Source: Janthinobacterium sp. UMAB-56 (lineage in GTDB: Bacteria > Pseudomonadota > Gammaproteobacteria > Burkholderiales > Burkholderiaceae_D). Taken from it: 64,000 nt of DNA. A program made the position numbers and the translations under genes. The notes beneath the pieces were generated by a model, which was not told the origin of the DNA, did not search any database, and saw only the letters and a program-made list of their open reading frames with translations. The stretch lies in assembly GCF_900095265.1 (NCBI RefSeq), contig NZ_LT607653.1, positions 412,896-476,895 of the forward strand. Direction: 5' to 3'. This document shows positions 42,953-52,712 of the stretch, piece by piece (positions within the stretch are counted from its first letter, which is position 1; each line of letters begins with the position of its first letter).

Positions 42953-43294
42953 ATGAAAATACTACTCGCCGCCCTCGTTTGCGCCACCGTCTCGTTCGGC
43001 GCCAGCGCCGCCGGCAATATCAACACGGGCAAGGCCCTGGCCGAAAAATACAGCTGCGCCACCTGCCACGGCAAGGATTACGGTTCGCCCATCGACCCGT
43101 CGTACCCGAAACTGGCGGGCCAGCACAAGGACTACCTGGAACACGCCTTGACGGCGTATAAACGGGGCGACAAGGCCAATGGCCGCAACAATGCCATCAT
43201 GACGGGCCAGGTAAAACCGCTGAGCAACCAGGACATCAAGGACCTGGCCGCCTACCTGCACAGCCTGCCGACCACCCTGGTCATTCACCGCTGA
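42953..43294 (+). CDS. Small periplasmic cytochrome c, paralogue of the preceding gene
   Basis: The 113-residue protein has a signal peptide (MKILLAALVCATVSFGASAA) and the haem site Cys35-x-x-Cys38-His39 (SCATCHG). The later part, LAGQHKDYLEHALTAYKRGD and NNAIMTGQVKPLSNQDIKDLAAYLHSL, parallels the upstream cytochrome, so the pair looks like a tandem duplication, resembling the two halves of dihaem cytochrome c4 split into separate genes. The electron donor and acceptor are not visible here. Confidence 0.9.
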   Translation: MKILLAALVCATVSFGASAAGNINTGKALAEKYSCATCHGKDYGSPIDPSYPKLAGQHKDYLEHALTAYKRGDKANGRNNAIMTGQVKPLSNQDIKDLAAYLHSLPTTLVIHR

Positions 43295-43307
43295 GTTTTA
43301 ACCCGGG

Positions 43308-43550
43308 TCAGGCTTTTAGCCCCACCCGGCGCGCCAGTTTGTGCAAGTTGCTGGCGTCCAGCGCCAGTTGCCGCGCTGCGGCGTCCCAGTTATGCTCCTG
43401 CAGGACCAGCGCTTGCCGGATGGCCTGGCGCTGGCTCGCTTCCAGCGCATCGAGGCCGAGCATATCCGTTTCCAGGCGGCGTTGTTCTGGAAAGCCACGG
43501 GCTGCCTGGTGCTGCGCTACCCGTGGCCCGACTACCGTTGCCCCCTGCAT
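43308..43550 (-). pseudogene. Remnant of norR (C-terminal Fis-type HTH)
   Basis: Only the last 50 or so residues are coherent: LEASQRQAIRQALVLQEHNW, then DAAARQLALDASNLHKLARRVGL, which is the C-terminal helix-turn-helix of NorR, the nitric-oxide-sensing sigma-54 activator. GAF and AAA+ domains are missing. The first 30 residues of the frame look like random sequence across a deletion junction. It stands back to back with a norB remnant in the arrangement expected for a divergent norR-norB locus. Confidence 0.65.
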
Positions 43551-43552
43551 TG

Positions 43553-43705
43553 ATGAAGACGGCGTCCTGGGACTTGCACGCGGGCCTGGTGCTGATGATC
43601 TTTATCCGCTTGTTATCGGTTGGCATGATCCCATGCTCGATACGCACCTTCGGCGATGTGGTCTTCATCGTCGGCGCCGTCGCCATGGCGCTGCAGTCAG
43701 CTTAA
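43553..43705 (+). pseudogene. Remnant of norB (C-terminus of quinol nitric oxide reductase)
   Basis: The 50-codon frame reads WDLHAGLVLMIFIRLLSVGM and then SIRTFGDVVFIVGAVAMALQ. These look like the last two membrane helices of a qNorB-type nitric oxide reductase, with the stretch between them (which normally includes a loop such as YARSAEF) deleted. No intact reductase is present. Its stop overlaps the 3' end of the DUF1841 gene on the other strand. Confidence 0.55.
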
Positions 43706-44124
43706 CGTCGGCGCACGCAGTCGATATACGCGTCGGTGTCCGGCGGCAAGCCCGAGCGCTGCGAAGCCCAGATCATCTGGCCCAGGCATTCCATCACTTC
43801 GTGCTGGGCTGCATGGGCAGAATCGAGGCGCTGGGTCAGTTGCTGCACGGCCGGGCGGATGCCGCGCGGCTGGTCGACTTGCACCTGCTCCGTGATCGAC
43901 AGGTGCATGGACAGGTGCAGGAAGGGATTCGCCTGTCCGCCTTCGACCGAGTAATCGCGCGCCAGTGCCGCTTCGACGTCGTCCAGTTCGCTCTCATATT
44001 CCGGGTGTTCGAGGATCCAGTCGAGCGCGATGGCTTCCATCGGGGTGAGGATTTCATGGGCGCGGTGCTTGCGCAAGGTGTCGCAAAAGAAGCGGCGCAC
44101 GTCGTCGGAAGAAGGATTGAACAT
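43702..44124 (-). CDS. DUF1841 family protein
   Basis: The 140-residue cytoplasmic protein starts MFNPSSDDVRRFFCDTLRKH and contains HPEYESELDDVEAAL, NPFLHLSMHLSITEQVQVD and HEVMECLGQMIWASQR, all typical of DUF1841, a conserved betaproteobacterial family of unknown function. The His-rich middle could bind metal. The start at 44124 is the conserved one; 18 upstream codons in frame are unlike the family. Confidence 0.9.
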   Translation of the reverse strand: MFNPSSDDVRRFFCDTLRKHRAHEILTPMEAIALDWILEHPEYESELDDVEAALARDYSVEGGQANPFLHLSMHLSITEQVQVDQPRGIRPAVQQLTQRLDSAHAAQHEVMECLGQMIWASQRSGLPPDTDAYIDCVRRR

Positions 44125-44184
44125 CGTTTTGGCTTGAGGCTGAAAAGGGCAGGCGATATTGTACCGCGTACGCATCAAGCTTAC

Positions 44185-44652
44185 TCAGGCCCGGTCAATG
44201 CGGCCCGCATAGCAGCCCCGTTTGGCGTTATGCACGTGGATATAGCTGATGGCGGACTGGGCAAAAAGCCGTGCGATCACGGTTTCGATGGCCGTGCCTT
44301 CCACCACGTCGGCGTCCAGCATCATGCCGTGGGCGTCGTAGGCGCGCAGCGACAGCAGCCGCATGCGCAGCGACTCGGGCACCTGGTCGACGGCGTCGTA
44401 CGTTTGGGTGGCGCCCTCGCGTATAAAAATGGCGTGCGAGGCGCGGTAGGGCGTGTCCGCATCCTGGCAGACATGGTTCAGCAGCAGCACCGCATCGCCG
44501 ATCGCCGCGTCGCGCAGTTCGATGCGATCCGGGTAGCCAGGTTGGCAGTCGACGACGTAGCGCAGGATGCCGAGCGTGGCCAGTTCGGCATCGGGCAAGC
44601 CATACAGGTGCTGGAATGGGCGCGGCGACAGGCCGCGGATACGGAAAGACAT
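44185..44652 (-). CDS. DUF1203 family protein
   Basis: The 155-residue protein matches DUF1203: FRIRGLSPRPFQHLYGL at the start, GYPDRIELRDAAIGDAVLLLNH, PYRASHAIFIREGA and a C-terminal SYIHVHNAKRGCYAGRIDRA with conserved His and Cys. The function is unknown. It lies 60 nt upstream of the DUF1841 gene on the same strand. Confidence 0.9.
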   Translation of the reverse strand: MSFRIRGLSPRPFQHLYGLPDAELATLGILRYVVDCQPGYPDRIELRDAAIGDAVLLLNHVCQDADTPYRASHAIFIREGATQTYDAVDQVPESLRMRLLSLRAYDAHGMMLDADVVEGTAIETVIARLFAQSAISYIHVHNAKRGCYAGRIDRA

Positions 44653-45127
44653 GGTCAGGCTCCGGCAGGATCAAAGCGCCATCAGACCATGGCCCGCGCC
44701 GGGCTGCCATCCGTTTCTTGCTCTCGGCATGACGGCATCCGCTCGATTGTTGACCTCCCCTGACGTTCCATTTAATGCTCCGCAGTAAGTGTTATCCACG
44801 ATCCGGGCGGCCCGGCGAGGGCAAATAACGGTGATAAAATCGCCGCTCTTGATATTTGCTATGGACATCGCCGTCCTTTTGCTGTGATTTTGGCCCCGCG
44901 CGAGGGCCAGGACAGCAGCGGCGCCGTGTTTTCCCTGTCCGCACCAGCGCCACCCGATCGCTGCCGCACGCTGCGGCGCGGCGGCGGCATGCTTGCTTCA
45001 TCATTGACAATATTCGACGATCCGGCCGCTTCTTGCGCTGGAGGGATTGCTGTTTCCTGATGATCCGGCGTTTGCCGCCCTGGTGGCCTGGAAGAGCCAA
45101 CCCTCAGTATTCATAACGGAGTTACGT
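44653..45127. other. 475-bp gap between the DUF1203 gene and mqo
   Basis: No supported gene. It should hold the divergent promoters of both neighbours: GATAAAAT near 44832-44839 and TTGACA near 45004-45009 are the only promoter-like words noticed, and neither has a good partner hexamer. GGAG lies just before the mqo ATG. Confidence 0.4.
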
Positions 45128-46726
45128 ATGCGTAAATCGCTATTACTTTTGATGTCGTGCCTGATCCTGGCGGCATGTGACAAAACCCCTCCGGCCTCGT
45201 CCGAAAAACCGATCGACGTGCTGCTGATCGGCGCCGGCACCATGAGCGCCACCCTCGGCAGCATGCTCAAGGAACTCGATCCGTCGCTGACGATGGAAAT
45301 GGTTGAGCGCCTCGATTCCGTGGCCGCCGAAAGTTCGGACGCGATGAACAACGCCGGCACGGGCCACTCGGCCTTCGCCGAACTGAACTACACGCCGGAA
45401 GCGGCCGATGGCAGCATCGAGACCAAGAAAGCCGTTGCCATCAACGAGCAATTCGAAATTTCCAAGCAATTCTGGGCTTATCAGGTGGCCAACAAGCACC
45501 TGGGCGCGCCGCAGACCTTCATCAACAACGTGCCGCACATGGCCTTTGTGTGGGGCGATGACAATATTGCCTTTTTGAAGAAGCGCTATGCCGCGCTGCA
45601 AAAGGAAAACCTGTTCAAGGGCATGCTGTACTCGGAAGACCAGGCGCAGATCGCGCAATGGGCGCCGCTGGTCATGCAAGGGCGCGACCAGGGCCAGAAA
45701 GTGGCCGCGACGCGCATGGAGATCGGTACCGACGTCAATTTCGGCAACCTCACGCGTGGCCTGGTGAAATACCTGACGGACAGCCACGGCATGGTCTTGC
45801 ATCTGCGTCATCAGGTGGAAGACATCCAGCGCGGCGCCGATGGCGTGTGGAACGTGACGGTGAAAGACCTGGCCGCTGGCAAGGAAAAAACCATGCGCGC
45901 CAAGTTTGTCTTCATCGGTGCGGGTGGCGGTTCGCTGCCGCTGCTGGAAAAATCGGGCATTCCTGAAGCCAAGGGCTACGGCGGCGTGCCGGTGGGCGGC
46001 CAATGGCTGGTGACCACCAATGCGGACCTGGTGGCGGCGCATGCTGCCAAGGTCTATGGCAAGGCATCCGTCGGTTCGCCGCCGATGTCCGTGCCGCATC
46101 TCGATACGCGCATCATCGATGGCAAGAAAGCCCTGCTGTTTGGCCCGTTTGCCACTTTCTCGACCAAGTTCCTGAAAAACGGTTCCTGGATCGACCTGCC
46201 TGCTTCGATCGGCACGGGCAATGTGAAACCCATGCTGCAAGCCGGTTACGACAATATTCCGCTGACGAAATACCTGGTCGAGCAAGTCATGAACACGCCG
46301 GAAGACCGCTTGCAGACCCTGCGTGAGTACTTGCCGAACGCCAAGATGGAAGACTGGACCTTGCAAAATGCTGGCCAGCGCGTGCAGATCGTCAAGGATG
46401 ACCCTGTCAAGGGCGGTTTGCTGCAGTTCGGCACGGAAGTCGTCGGCGCCGCCGATGGCAGCATCGTCGCCCTGCTGGGCGCTTCGCCAGGCGCTTCGAC
46501 CGCGCCGCCCATCATGATCAAGGTGCTGCAAACGGCCTTCAAGAGCCGCCTGGCGACGCCGGAATGGCAGGCGAAGATGCTGGAAATGGTACCGTCGTAC
46601 GGTCAAAAGCTGAACAATGACCCAGCCCTGGCCAACAAGATCCGCCATTACAGCAGCAATATCCTGGGCTTGAAAGCGATCACGCTGGAAGTTCCCGCCG
46701 CTGTGCCAGCGCCGGTAGCCAACTAA
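45128..46726 (+). CDS. mqo: Malate:quinone oxidoreductase with lipoprotein-like N-terminus
   Basis: The 532-residue FAD enzyme oxidises malate to oxaloacetate and passes electrons to quinone, serving the TCA cycle and respiratory chain. Seen are the FAD-binding [62 protein letters not shown] and [11 protein letters not shown]. The N-terminus [17 protein letters not shown] has a lipobox with Cys17 and Asp at +2. Some other Mqo proteins also begin with a signal-like stretch. An ATG at 45047 upstream would bury this signal; GGAG before 45128 supports the chosen start. A strong terminator follows. Confidence 0.93.
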   Translation: MRKSLLLLMSCLILAACDKTPPASSEKPIDVLLIGAGTMSATLGSMLKELDPSLTMEMVERLDSVAAESSDAMNNAGTGHSAFAELNYTPEAADGSIETKKAVAINEQFEISKQFWAYQVANKHLGAPQTFINNVPHMAFVWGDDNIAFLKKRYAALQKENLFKGMLYSEDQAQIAQWAPLVMQGRDQGQKVAATRMEIGTDVNFGNLTRGLVKYLTDSHGMVLHLRHQVEDIQRGADGVWNVTVKDLAAGKEKTMRAKFVFIGAGGGSLPLLEKSGIPEAKGYGGVPVGGQWLVTTNADLVAAHAAKVYGKASVGSPPMSVPHLDTRIIDGKKALLFGPFATFSTKFLKNGSWIDLPASIGTGNVKPMLQAGYDNIPLTKYLVEQVMNTPEDRLQTLREYLPNAKMEDWTLQNAGQRVQIVKDDPVKGGLLQFGTEVVGAADGSIVALLGASPGASTAPPIMIKVLQTAFKSRLATPEWQAKMLEMVPSYGQKLNNDPALANKIRHYSSNILGLKAITLEVPAAVPAPVAN

Positions 46727-46763
46727 GAGAATCGGAGCGGCAGGTGATTTTCCTGTCGGCATG

Positions 46764-46797
46764 AAAAAGGGGCAGCCTGGTCAGGCTGCCCCTTTTG
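46764..46797 (+). terminator. Intrinsic terminator after mqo
   Basis: AAAAGGGGCAGCCTG pairs with CAGGCTGCCCCTTTT in a long GC-rich stem ending in TTTT. It is nearly symmetrical and may also serve the convergent rppH gene. Confidence 0.9.
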
Positions 46798-46827
46798 CGT
46801 GGGAGAGTGCGTTCATGTTACGGCGCA

Positions 46828-47460
46828 CTAACCCTTGCCCGGCAAGATCAGCTCCGGCGTACACCCTTCGGCGGCAATGCCGTCGCAGGGCTTGGTCTGT
46901 GCCGCGCCATCCTGCGCCCGTGGCGCATGGGGCTGGCGCAGGTAGCGCGACGTGTGGCGGTGCGCTTGCTGTGCGTTGCCATGCACGGGCCAGGTCAGGA
47001 AGCGGGACAGCTCCTGCAAGGCGCGCTGGTACACATCGCGTTTAAATTCAATGACGACATCGAGCGGGACCCAGTATTCATGCCAGCGCCAGGCGTCGAA
47101 CTCGGGATGGTCGGTCAGGCGCAGATTGACGTCGTTATCGCGCGCGCACATTCTCAGCAGAAACCAAATCTGCTTCTGGCCACGGTAATGGCCGCGAATC
47201 TCGCGCTTGATGAAGTGGTCTGGCACTTCATAGCGCAGCCAGTCGCGGGTGCGGCCGACAATTTTGACGTGTTCCTGTCTGAGTCCTATTTCCTCTTCAA
47301 GTTCGCGAAACATGGCTTGTTCCGGTGTTTCGCCATATTTGATACCGCCTTGCGGAAACTGCCATGAGTGCTCGCGCACCCGCTTGCCCCACCACACCTC
47401 GTTCTGGGCGTTTAGCAGGATGATGCCGACGTTGGGCCGAAACCCTTCACGGTCGAGCAT
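46828..47460 (-). CDS. rppH: RNA 5'-pyrophosphohydrolase
   Basis: The 210-residue Nudix enzyme removes pyrophosphate from mRNA 5' ends and so starts mRNA decay. [20 protein letters not shown], the Nudix box [20 protein letters not shown] followed by IGL, and [19 protein letters not shown] are characteristic. The C-terminal 45 residues form a Gln/His/Pro-rich tail not needed for catalysis. The start at 47460 is the conserved one; a Met four codons upstream is an alternative. It is divergent from proS, a common betaproteobacterial arrangement. Confidence 0.93.
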   Translation of the reverse strand: MLDREGFRPNVGIILLNAQNEVWWGKRVREHSWQFPQGGIKYGETPEQAMFRELEEEIGLRQEHVKIVGRTRDWLRYEVPDHFIKREIRGHYRGQKQIWFLLRMCARDNDVNLRLTDHPEFDAWRWHEYWVPLDVVIEFKRDVYQRALQELSRFLTWPVHGNAQQAHRHTSRYLRQPHAPRAQDGAAQTKPCDGIAAEGCTPELILPGKG

Positions 47461-47664
47461 AATGCACCTCAAACTTTCTGCGACAGAGCGTCCTTTTTTA
47501 CATAATTACCCACAACTTCGCAAGCCGGTGACCTTTTCGGGGTGCGAAAAGCGCCGGAATCGCACCAATTGAGCGCATTTGTGTAAAGTATGGACGCATC
47601 AGCCAGCTAATCCTTTAAAATTAGGTTGATTATAACCCTCTCTTTTTAAAAAGAATTCACCGTT

Positions 47665-49401
47665 ATGCGCGCCTCCCGTTTTTTTATTTCCACACTTAAA
47701 GATGCACCTTCTGACGCGGAAATCGTCAGCCACCAATTGATGATGCGTGCAGGCATGATCAAACGCCTCGGTTCCGGCATCTATACCTACATGCCGATGG
47801 GCTTGCGCGTGATCCGCAAGGTGGAAGCCATCATCCGTGACGAGATGAACAAAGCCGCCGGTATCGAACTGCTGATGCCGCTCGTGCAGCCAGCCGAACT
47901 GTGGCAGGAAACGGGCCGCTGGACCAAGATGGGTGACGAACTGATGCGCGTGAAAGACCGCCATGGCCGCGAATACGCGATCCAGCCGACATCGGAAGAA
48001 GTCATCACCGACGTCGTGCGCACGGAAATCAAGTCCTATCGCCAGTTGCCGCTGAACTTTTATCACATCCAGACCAAGTTCCGCGACGAGCGCCGTCCCC
48101 GCTTCGGCCTGATGCGCGGCCGCGAATTCACCATGAAGGATGCCTATTCCTTCGACCGCGACCTGGCCGGCATGCAGGCTTCGTACAAGGTCATGTTTGA
48201 CGCCTACACGCGCATCTTCACGCGTTTCGGCCTGAAATTCCGCGCCGTGGCCGCCGACAATGGCGCCATCGGCGGTTCCGGTTCGCATGAATTCCACGTC
48301 ATCGCCCACACGGGTGAAGACGCGCTCGTGTACTGCCCGACGTCCGATTACGCTGCCAACATGGAAGCGGCCGAAGCGTTGCCGCCAGCGGGCGAGCGCC
48401 CGGCCGCAACCCAGGCGCTGACGAAAACGGCCACGCCGGACACCGTCAAGTGCGAAACCGTGGCTGCCCTGCTGGGTATCGAGCTGTCGCAGACCGTGAA
48501 AACCATCGCCCTGACGGTGGAAACGGAAAAAGACGGCAAGGTCACGCAACAGTACTTCATGCTGCTGCTGCGCGGCGACCATGAATTGAACGAGATCAAG
48601 GTGGGCAAGGTTGCCGGCCTGGCCGGTCACCGTTTCTCGACGGAAGCGGAAATCCTGGAAGTCTACGGCACGATTCCCGGCTACCTGGGCCCGATCGGCA
48701 CGAAAGCTGCCGTCACCGTGGTGGCGGACCGCACGGTCGCCCACATGAGCGACTTCGTTTGCGGCGCGAATGACGCCGGTTTCCACTACACGGGCGCCAA
48801 CTGGGGCCGCGACGTGGCCGAGCCTGCCATCGTGGCCGACTTGCGCAATGTCGTCGCCGGCGACGCATCGCCGGACGGCCAGGGCGCGCTCGCCATCGAG
48901 CGCGGCATCGAAGTGGGCCATGTGTTCCAGCTGGGTACGGCGTACTCGGAAAGCATGAAAGCCACCTTCCTCGACGAAAACGGCAAGCCTGCGCCGCTGC
49001 AGATGGGTTGCTACGGTATCGGCGTGACGCGCATCCTGGGTGCCGCCATCGAACAGAACTTCGATGACAAGGGGATCATCTGGCCGGCGTCGATCGCGCC
49101 ATTCGAGGTCGTGCTGTGCCCGATGGGCATGGAGCGTAGCGAAATGGTCAAGGAAGAGACGGAGAAGCTGTACGCGGCCCTGCAAGGCGCTGGCGTCGAT
49201 GTCATCGTCGACGACCGCGGCTTGCGTCCTGGCGCCATGTTTGCCGACTGGGAACTGATTGGCGTGCCGCACCGCATCGTCATCGGCGAACGCGGCCTGA
49301 AAGAAGGCAAGCTGGAATACCAGGGCCGCCGCGACACGGAAGCTTCCGGCGTGGCGCCGGACGAGATCGTCGCTTTCATCCAGGGCAAAATGGCGCAGTG
49401 A
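47665..49401 (+). CDS. proS: Prolyl-tRNA synthetase
   Basis: The 578-residue class II synthetase charges tRNA-Pro. Class II motifs are visible (motif 1 region [20 protein letters not shown]; motif 2 [21 protein letters not shown], given as a landmark near residues 137-157; motif 3 [17 protein letters not shown]). The insertion between motifs 2 and 3 (about 225-405) is the YbaK-like editing domain that hydrolyses mischarged Ala-tRNA, as in E. coli ProS. The C-terminal anticodon-binding domain ends the protein. Its TGA overlaps the GTG start of the next gene. Confidence 0.96.
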   Translation: MRASRFFISTLKDAPSDAEIVSHQLMMRAGMIKRLGSGIYTYMPMGLRVIRKVEAIIRDEMNKAAGIELLMPLVQPAELWQETGRWTKMGDELMRVKDRHGREYAIQPTSEEVITDVVRTEIKSYRQLPLNFYHIQTKFRDERRPRFGLMRGREFTMKDAYSFDRDLAGMQASYKVMFDAYTRIFTRFGLKFRAVAADNGAIGGSGSHEFHVIAHTGEDALVYCPTSDYAANMEAAEALPPAGERPAATQALTKTATPDTVKCETVAALLGIELSQTVKTIALTVETEKDGKVTQQYFMLLLRGDHELNEIKVGKVAGLAGHRFSTEAEILEVYGTIPGYLGPIGTKAAVTVVADRTVAHMSDFVCGANDAGFHYTGANWGRDVAEPAIVADLRNVVAGDASPDGQGALAIERGIEVGHVFQLGTAYSESMKATFLDENGKPAPLQMGCYGIGVTRILGAAIEQNFDDKGIIWPASIAPFEVVLCPMGMERSEMVKEETEKLYAALQGAGVDVIVDDRGLRPGAMFADWELIGVPHRIVIGERGLKEGKLEYQGRRDTEASGVAPDEIVAFIQGKMAQ

Positions 49402-50015
49402 AGCGCTTTTCGCTCAGTAACACGGCTGGCGCGCTCGCGCTGGCCGCCGGACTGGCCTGCGCCTGCACGGCGCAGGCCGGCAACCAGAAAGAGGAGGCGC
49501 TGGCCGACTCCGTCCGCCTGGCCCTGTCGCACGCGATCCGCGACGAACGCCCGCCACAACCCAAATTTGCCACTCCTGCCGACTTGCAGCGCTACCAGCA
49601 ATGGCTGGCGCAGATGTCGCAACGCCTGCGGCGCAAGCTGCCGGACGCCCAGCTGCGCACGGAATTCCTGGAAACAGTATGGTACGAAGCGCGCCGCGCA
49701 GGCCTGGAACCGGCCCTGGTGCTGGGCCTGATCCAGGTGGAGTCGGCTTACCGCAAGTACGCCGTTTCGCTGGCCGGCGCACGCGGCTACATGCAGGTGA
49801 TGCCGTTCTGGACGGGCGTCATCGGCGACAGCGACCGCAGCAAGCTGTTCCACATGCAGACCAACCTGCGCTATGGCTGCGCGATCCTGCGCATGTACCT
49901 GGACATGGAACGCGGCGATTTGTACCTGGCGCTGGGCCGTTACAACGGCAGCCGGGGACGGGCCGAGTATCCGAATGCAGTAAGGGCGGCTTGGAAGCAG
50001 TGGGAGTTCAGATGA
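49398..50015 (+). CDS. Lytic transglycosylase, SLT domain
   Basis: The 205-residue exported enzyme cleaves peptidoglycan between MurNAc and GlcNAc. A signal peptide (to about residue 27, ending TAQA-G) is followed by an SLT domain with catalytic Glu115 in LIQVESAYR, then [13 protein letters not shown] and [18 protein letters not shown]. It begins with GTG overlapping the proS stop, so it is co-translated with proS. Confidence 0.9.
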   Translation: MKRFSLSNTAGALALAAGLACACTAQAGNQKEEALADSVRLALSHAIRDERPPQPKFATPADLQRYQQWLAQMSQRLRRKLPDAQLRTEFLETVWYEARRAGLEPALVLGLIQVESAYRKYAVSLAGARGYMQVMPFWTGVIGDSDRSKLFHMQTNLRYGCAILRMYLDMERGDLYLALGRYNGSRGRAEYPNAVRAAWKQWEFR

Positions 50016-50021
50016 AGGCTG

Positions 50022-50084
50022 TGGTCAGACCCCCGGGAGCGTTGGCGCAGAGCTCTGTGTTAGCGGTGTTGAGGGTCTGACTCC
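50022..50084. repeat. Second GGTCAGACCC/GGGTCTGACTCC palindromic element
   Basis: TGGTCAGACCC at 50022-50032 and GGGTCTGACTCC at 50073-50084 are inverted copies around a 40-bp spacer, right after the transglycosylase stop. The cores match the perfect palindrome at 28407-28437, suggesting a dispersed family. Confidence 0.65.
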
Positions 50085-50120
50085 AAAAAAATGCCCCGCT
50101 CGCAGTAATGCGGCGGGGCA
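50085..50120 (-). terminator. Intrinsic terminator of the SWIB gene
   Basis: TGCCCCGC (50092-50099) and GCGGGGCA (50113-50120) pair; on the minus strand the stem is followed by TTTTTTT, 35 bp beyond the SWIB stop. Confidence 0.85.
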
Positions 50121-50154
50121 CTCACACGGCGTGTAACGCCCTGTGGGTATCTGA

Positions 50155-50550
50155 TTATTTCAAATGATCGGAGATCAGTTTCGTCATTTCAAACATGGAG
50201 ACTTGGGCTTTGCCGCCGAAAACTGCTTTCAGCTTGTCGTCCGCATTGATCATGCGGCGGTTGGCCGGATCTTGCAGATCGAGTTTTTTGATGTAATCCC
50301 ATACCTTTTTGGTCACTTCCGTGCGCGGCAGTGGTGCTGCGCCAACAACGGCGGCCAGCTCTTTCGATGGCGTCATTGCTTTCATGAATGCTGCGTTTGG
50401 CTTGCGTGGTGTTGCCGGTGCTGCCGCTTTCTTCGCCGCTGCTGGTTTAGCTGCTGCTTTGGCTGCGGGTGCTGCTTTTTTGGCGGCTGCAGGCTTGGCT
50501 GCTGCTGCTTTGGCTGGCGCTGCTACTGGGGTTTTTTTGGCTGTTGCCAT
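50155..50550 (-). CDS. SWIB/MDM2-domain protein with histone-H1-like tail
   Basis: The 131-residue protein joins an N-terminal Ala/Lys/Pro-rich tail (residues 1-50, repeats like AAAKPAAAKKAAP) to a SWIB domain (about 53-130): TPSKELAAVVGAAPLPRTEV, VWDYIKKLDLQDPANRR and LISDHLK. SWIB domains occur in eukaryotic chromatin remodellers and in some bacteria such as Chlamydia and Burkholderiales; the basic tail suggests DNA binding. AAGGAGG seven bases before the ATG predicts strong translation. Its own terminator follows. Confidence 0.9.
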   Translation of the reverse strand: MATAKKTPVAAPAKAAAAKPAAAKKAAPAAKAAAKPAAAKKAAAPATPRKPNAAFMKAMTPSKELAAVVGAAPLPRTEVTKKVWDYIKKLDLQDPANRRMINADDKLKAVFGGKAQVSMFEMTKLISDHLK

Positions 50551-50861
50551 CTTCGAGCCTCCTTAACAAACACATGGGAAATTGCGCAATTAATCGCACG
50601 GCTAATATTGGTGTGGATTTACCTTGTATGCAAGTGTTTTTCACGTTTTCACGAGGAAAAAGCAGGGAAATGACGCGCCTGTCTCCCGGGCGCACCGCTT
50701 GGGGGCGCGGAACGGCGTTTTTGCCCGAAAAGGGCATGCTTGCTGGCTATGCGGGGAGGGGTACTGCGGGGGGAGGGAGGAACGATGCCGGATACATGAA
50801 AATGCAATCCGGCATTGTCTGGAACAGTGTTTTTTTGGGTGTCAAGCGATGATCAGACGCC
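50551..50861. other. 311-bp gap between the SWIB gene and ffh
   Basis: No supported gene. It should hold the SWIB promoter. ATGCCGGAT (50785-50793) and ATCCGGCAT (50807-50815) form a hairpin with a 13-base loop beyond the ffh stop; without a T-tract its role as terminator is uncertain. Confidence 0.45.
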
Positions 50862-52229
50862 TTACCTCATGCCGGGCATCATGCCCTTCATGGAACGCAT
50901 CATCTTCATCATGCCGCCGCCCGACAACTTCTTCATCATCGTCTGCATTTGCTCGAATTGCGTCAGCATGCGGTTCACTTCCTGCACCTGCACGCCGGCG
51001 CCGGCGGCGATGCGGCGCTTGCGCGTGGCCTTGATCAGTTCAGGCTTGGCGCGTTCCTGCGGCGTCATCGAGTCGATGATGCCGCACATGCGGCGCACCT
51101 GTTTATCGGCTTGATCCATGTTCTTGCCGCCTGCCGCCTGCTGGAACTGCGCCGGCAGCTTGTCCATCAGGTTGGCCATGCCGCCCATTTTCTTCATCTG
51201 GCCAAGCTGCGCCTTGAAGTCGTTCATGTCGAACTTGCCGCCTACCTTGATCTTTTGCGCCAGGTCGGCCGCCGCCTTGCTGTCGACGCCCTTGCGCGCC
51301 TCTTCCACCAGCGCGAGGATGTCGCCCATGCCCAGGATGCGGTTGGCCATGCGGGTCGGATCGAACGCTTCCAGGCCGTCGAGTTTTTCCGAGACACCGG
51401 CAAACTTGATCGGCTTGCCCGTGATATGGCGTACCGACAGGGCCGCACCGCCGCGCGCATCGCCATCGAGCTTGGTCAGCACGATACCGGTCAGTGGCAG
51501 CGCATCGTTGAAGGCTTTCGCCGTGTTGATGGCGTCCTGGCCCAGCATGGCGTCGACGACAAACAGGGTTTCGATCGGTTTCACGGCGCCGTGGACGGCG
51601 GCGATTTCGCGCATCATCTCTTCGTCGATACCGAGACGGCCGGCCGTATCGATGATCAGCACGTCGTGGTAATGCTTTTTCGCCCAGTCCAGCGCGGCCA
51701 GGGCGATATCGACCGGCTTGTCGGTGCTGGACGACGGGAAGAAGTCGGCGCCCACCTGGGCGGTGACCGATTGCAGCTGGGCGATCGCGGCGGGACGGTA
51801 GACGTCGGCCGAGACGGTCAGCACTTTCTTTTTCTTTTCTTCCTTCAGGTATTTCGCCAGCTTGCCGACGGTGGTGGTCTTACCCACACCCTGCAAACCG
51901 GCCATCAGGATGATGGCGGGCGGCTGCTGCGCAAAGCTGATCTGTGACGCTTCCGGTCCCAGGTCGGCGCCCATCAGGGCGGCCAGCTCGCGCTGCACCA
52001 CGCCAACCAGGGCCTGGCCTGGCGTGAGCGAGGAAATGACATCCTCGCCCATGGCTTTTTCTTTGACTTTGGCGATGAATTCGCGCACGGCGGGCAGGGC
52101 GACGTCGGCTTCGAGCAGCGCCAGGCGCACTTCGCGCAGCATGTCGGCGGTGTTCGCTTCGGTCAGGCGCGCCTCGCCGCGCATGGTCTTGACGACTTTG
52201 GCAAGCCGTTGGGTGAGATTATCTAGCAT
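50862..52229 (-). CDS. ffh: Signal recognition particle protein Ffh
   Basis: The 455-residue SRP54 GTPase delivers nascent inner-membrane proteins to FtsY. The N domain (1-85), the G domain with GLQGVGKTTTVGKLAKYL, DTAGRLGIDEEMM and TKLDGDARGGAALS, and the Met-rich M domain (from about 325, ending in GGGMMKMMRSMKGMMPGMR) are all present. In other betaproteobacteria ccsA is usually the divergent neighbour; here it is 9.7 kb away. Confidence 0.97.
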   Translation of the reverse strand: MLDNLTQRLAKVVKTMRGEARLTEANTADMLREVRLALLEADVALPAVREFIAKVKEKAMGEDVISSLTPGQALVGVVQRELAALMGADLGPEASQISFAQQPPAIILMAGLQGVGKTTTVGKLAKYLKEEKKKKVLTVSADVYRPAAIAQLQSVTAQVGADFFPSSSTDKPVDIALAALDWAKKHYHDVLIIDTAGRLGIDEEMMREIAAVHGAVKPIETLFVVDAMLGQDAINTAKAFNDALPLTGIVLTKLDGDARGGAALSVRHITGKPIKFAGVSEKLDGLEAFDPTRMANRILGMGDILALVEEARKGVDSKAAADLAQKIKVGGKFDMNDFKAQLGQMKKMGGMANLMDKLPAQFQQAAGGKNMDQADKQVRRMCGIIDSMTPQERAKPELIKATRKRRIAAGAGVQVQEVNRMLTQFEQMQTMMKKLSGGGMMKMMRSMKGMMPGMR

Positions 52230-52712
52230 GATGAACCTGCAATGAAAAGCTTGGGAGTGGGCGGCGCAAGCCGGACGATGGGCGCCATTTTACCTTATCG
52301 CGGGTCGCCGGCGTTCTCCTGCTGCAGCGCCTGGCGGTTGGCCGGCTTTTGAATTAGTTGGTATTTCTGGCAAGGTCGCGATTGCACGAAAGGCATTGCA
52401 CGGTTAGAATGAGAATAATTCTTATTTACATTCTCGGGCGCTGCACGCCTGAGCCGAAAGGGATGCCATGTCGGCCGCCGATTTTGCCCAGCAACAAGAC
52501 CTGCGATCCAGCGCACCTTGAACATGTTGCCCAACTCGCCACCGGTGCCGCTGCGCAGCCGCACGCGCTATTGGGTCAGCGTCGAACCGGCGCCATAGCA
52601 CGCTGCGCAAAAATATTTCGCCATCCGGCTGCCCGTTTTTCGTTTTCACGGCACCTACAGAGTAGGGCGCCTGTTTTTCACCGTCTCATGACGCCATTTT
52701 TCAGGATTTTTC
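52230..52712. other. 483-bp gap between ffh and the TonB receptor gene
   Basis: No convincing gene. It contains the Fur-box-like site at 52408-52426. Two very short frames (one beginning near 52468, 16 codons; one near 52531, 24 codons, ending RYWVSVEPAP) were seen and may be remnants or noise. Confidence 0.4.
52408..52426 (+). promoter_or_regulatory. Fur-box-like site upstream of the siderophore receptor
   Basis: AATGAGAATAATTCTTATT contains the perfect dyad AGAAT-A-ATTCT and matches the core Fur consensus TGATAATCATTATCA at 11 of 15 positions. It lies about 290 bp before the receptor ATG. Iron repression of the operon is the likely meaning. Confidence 0.65.
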
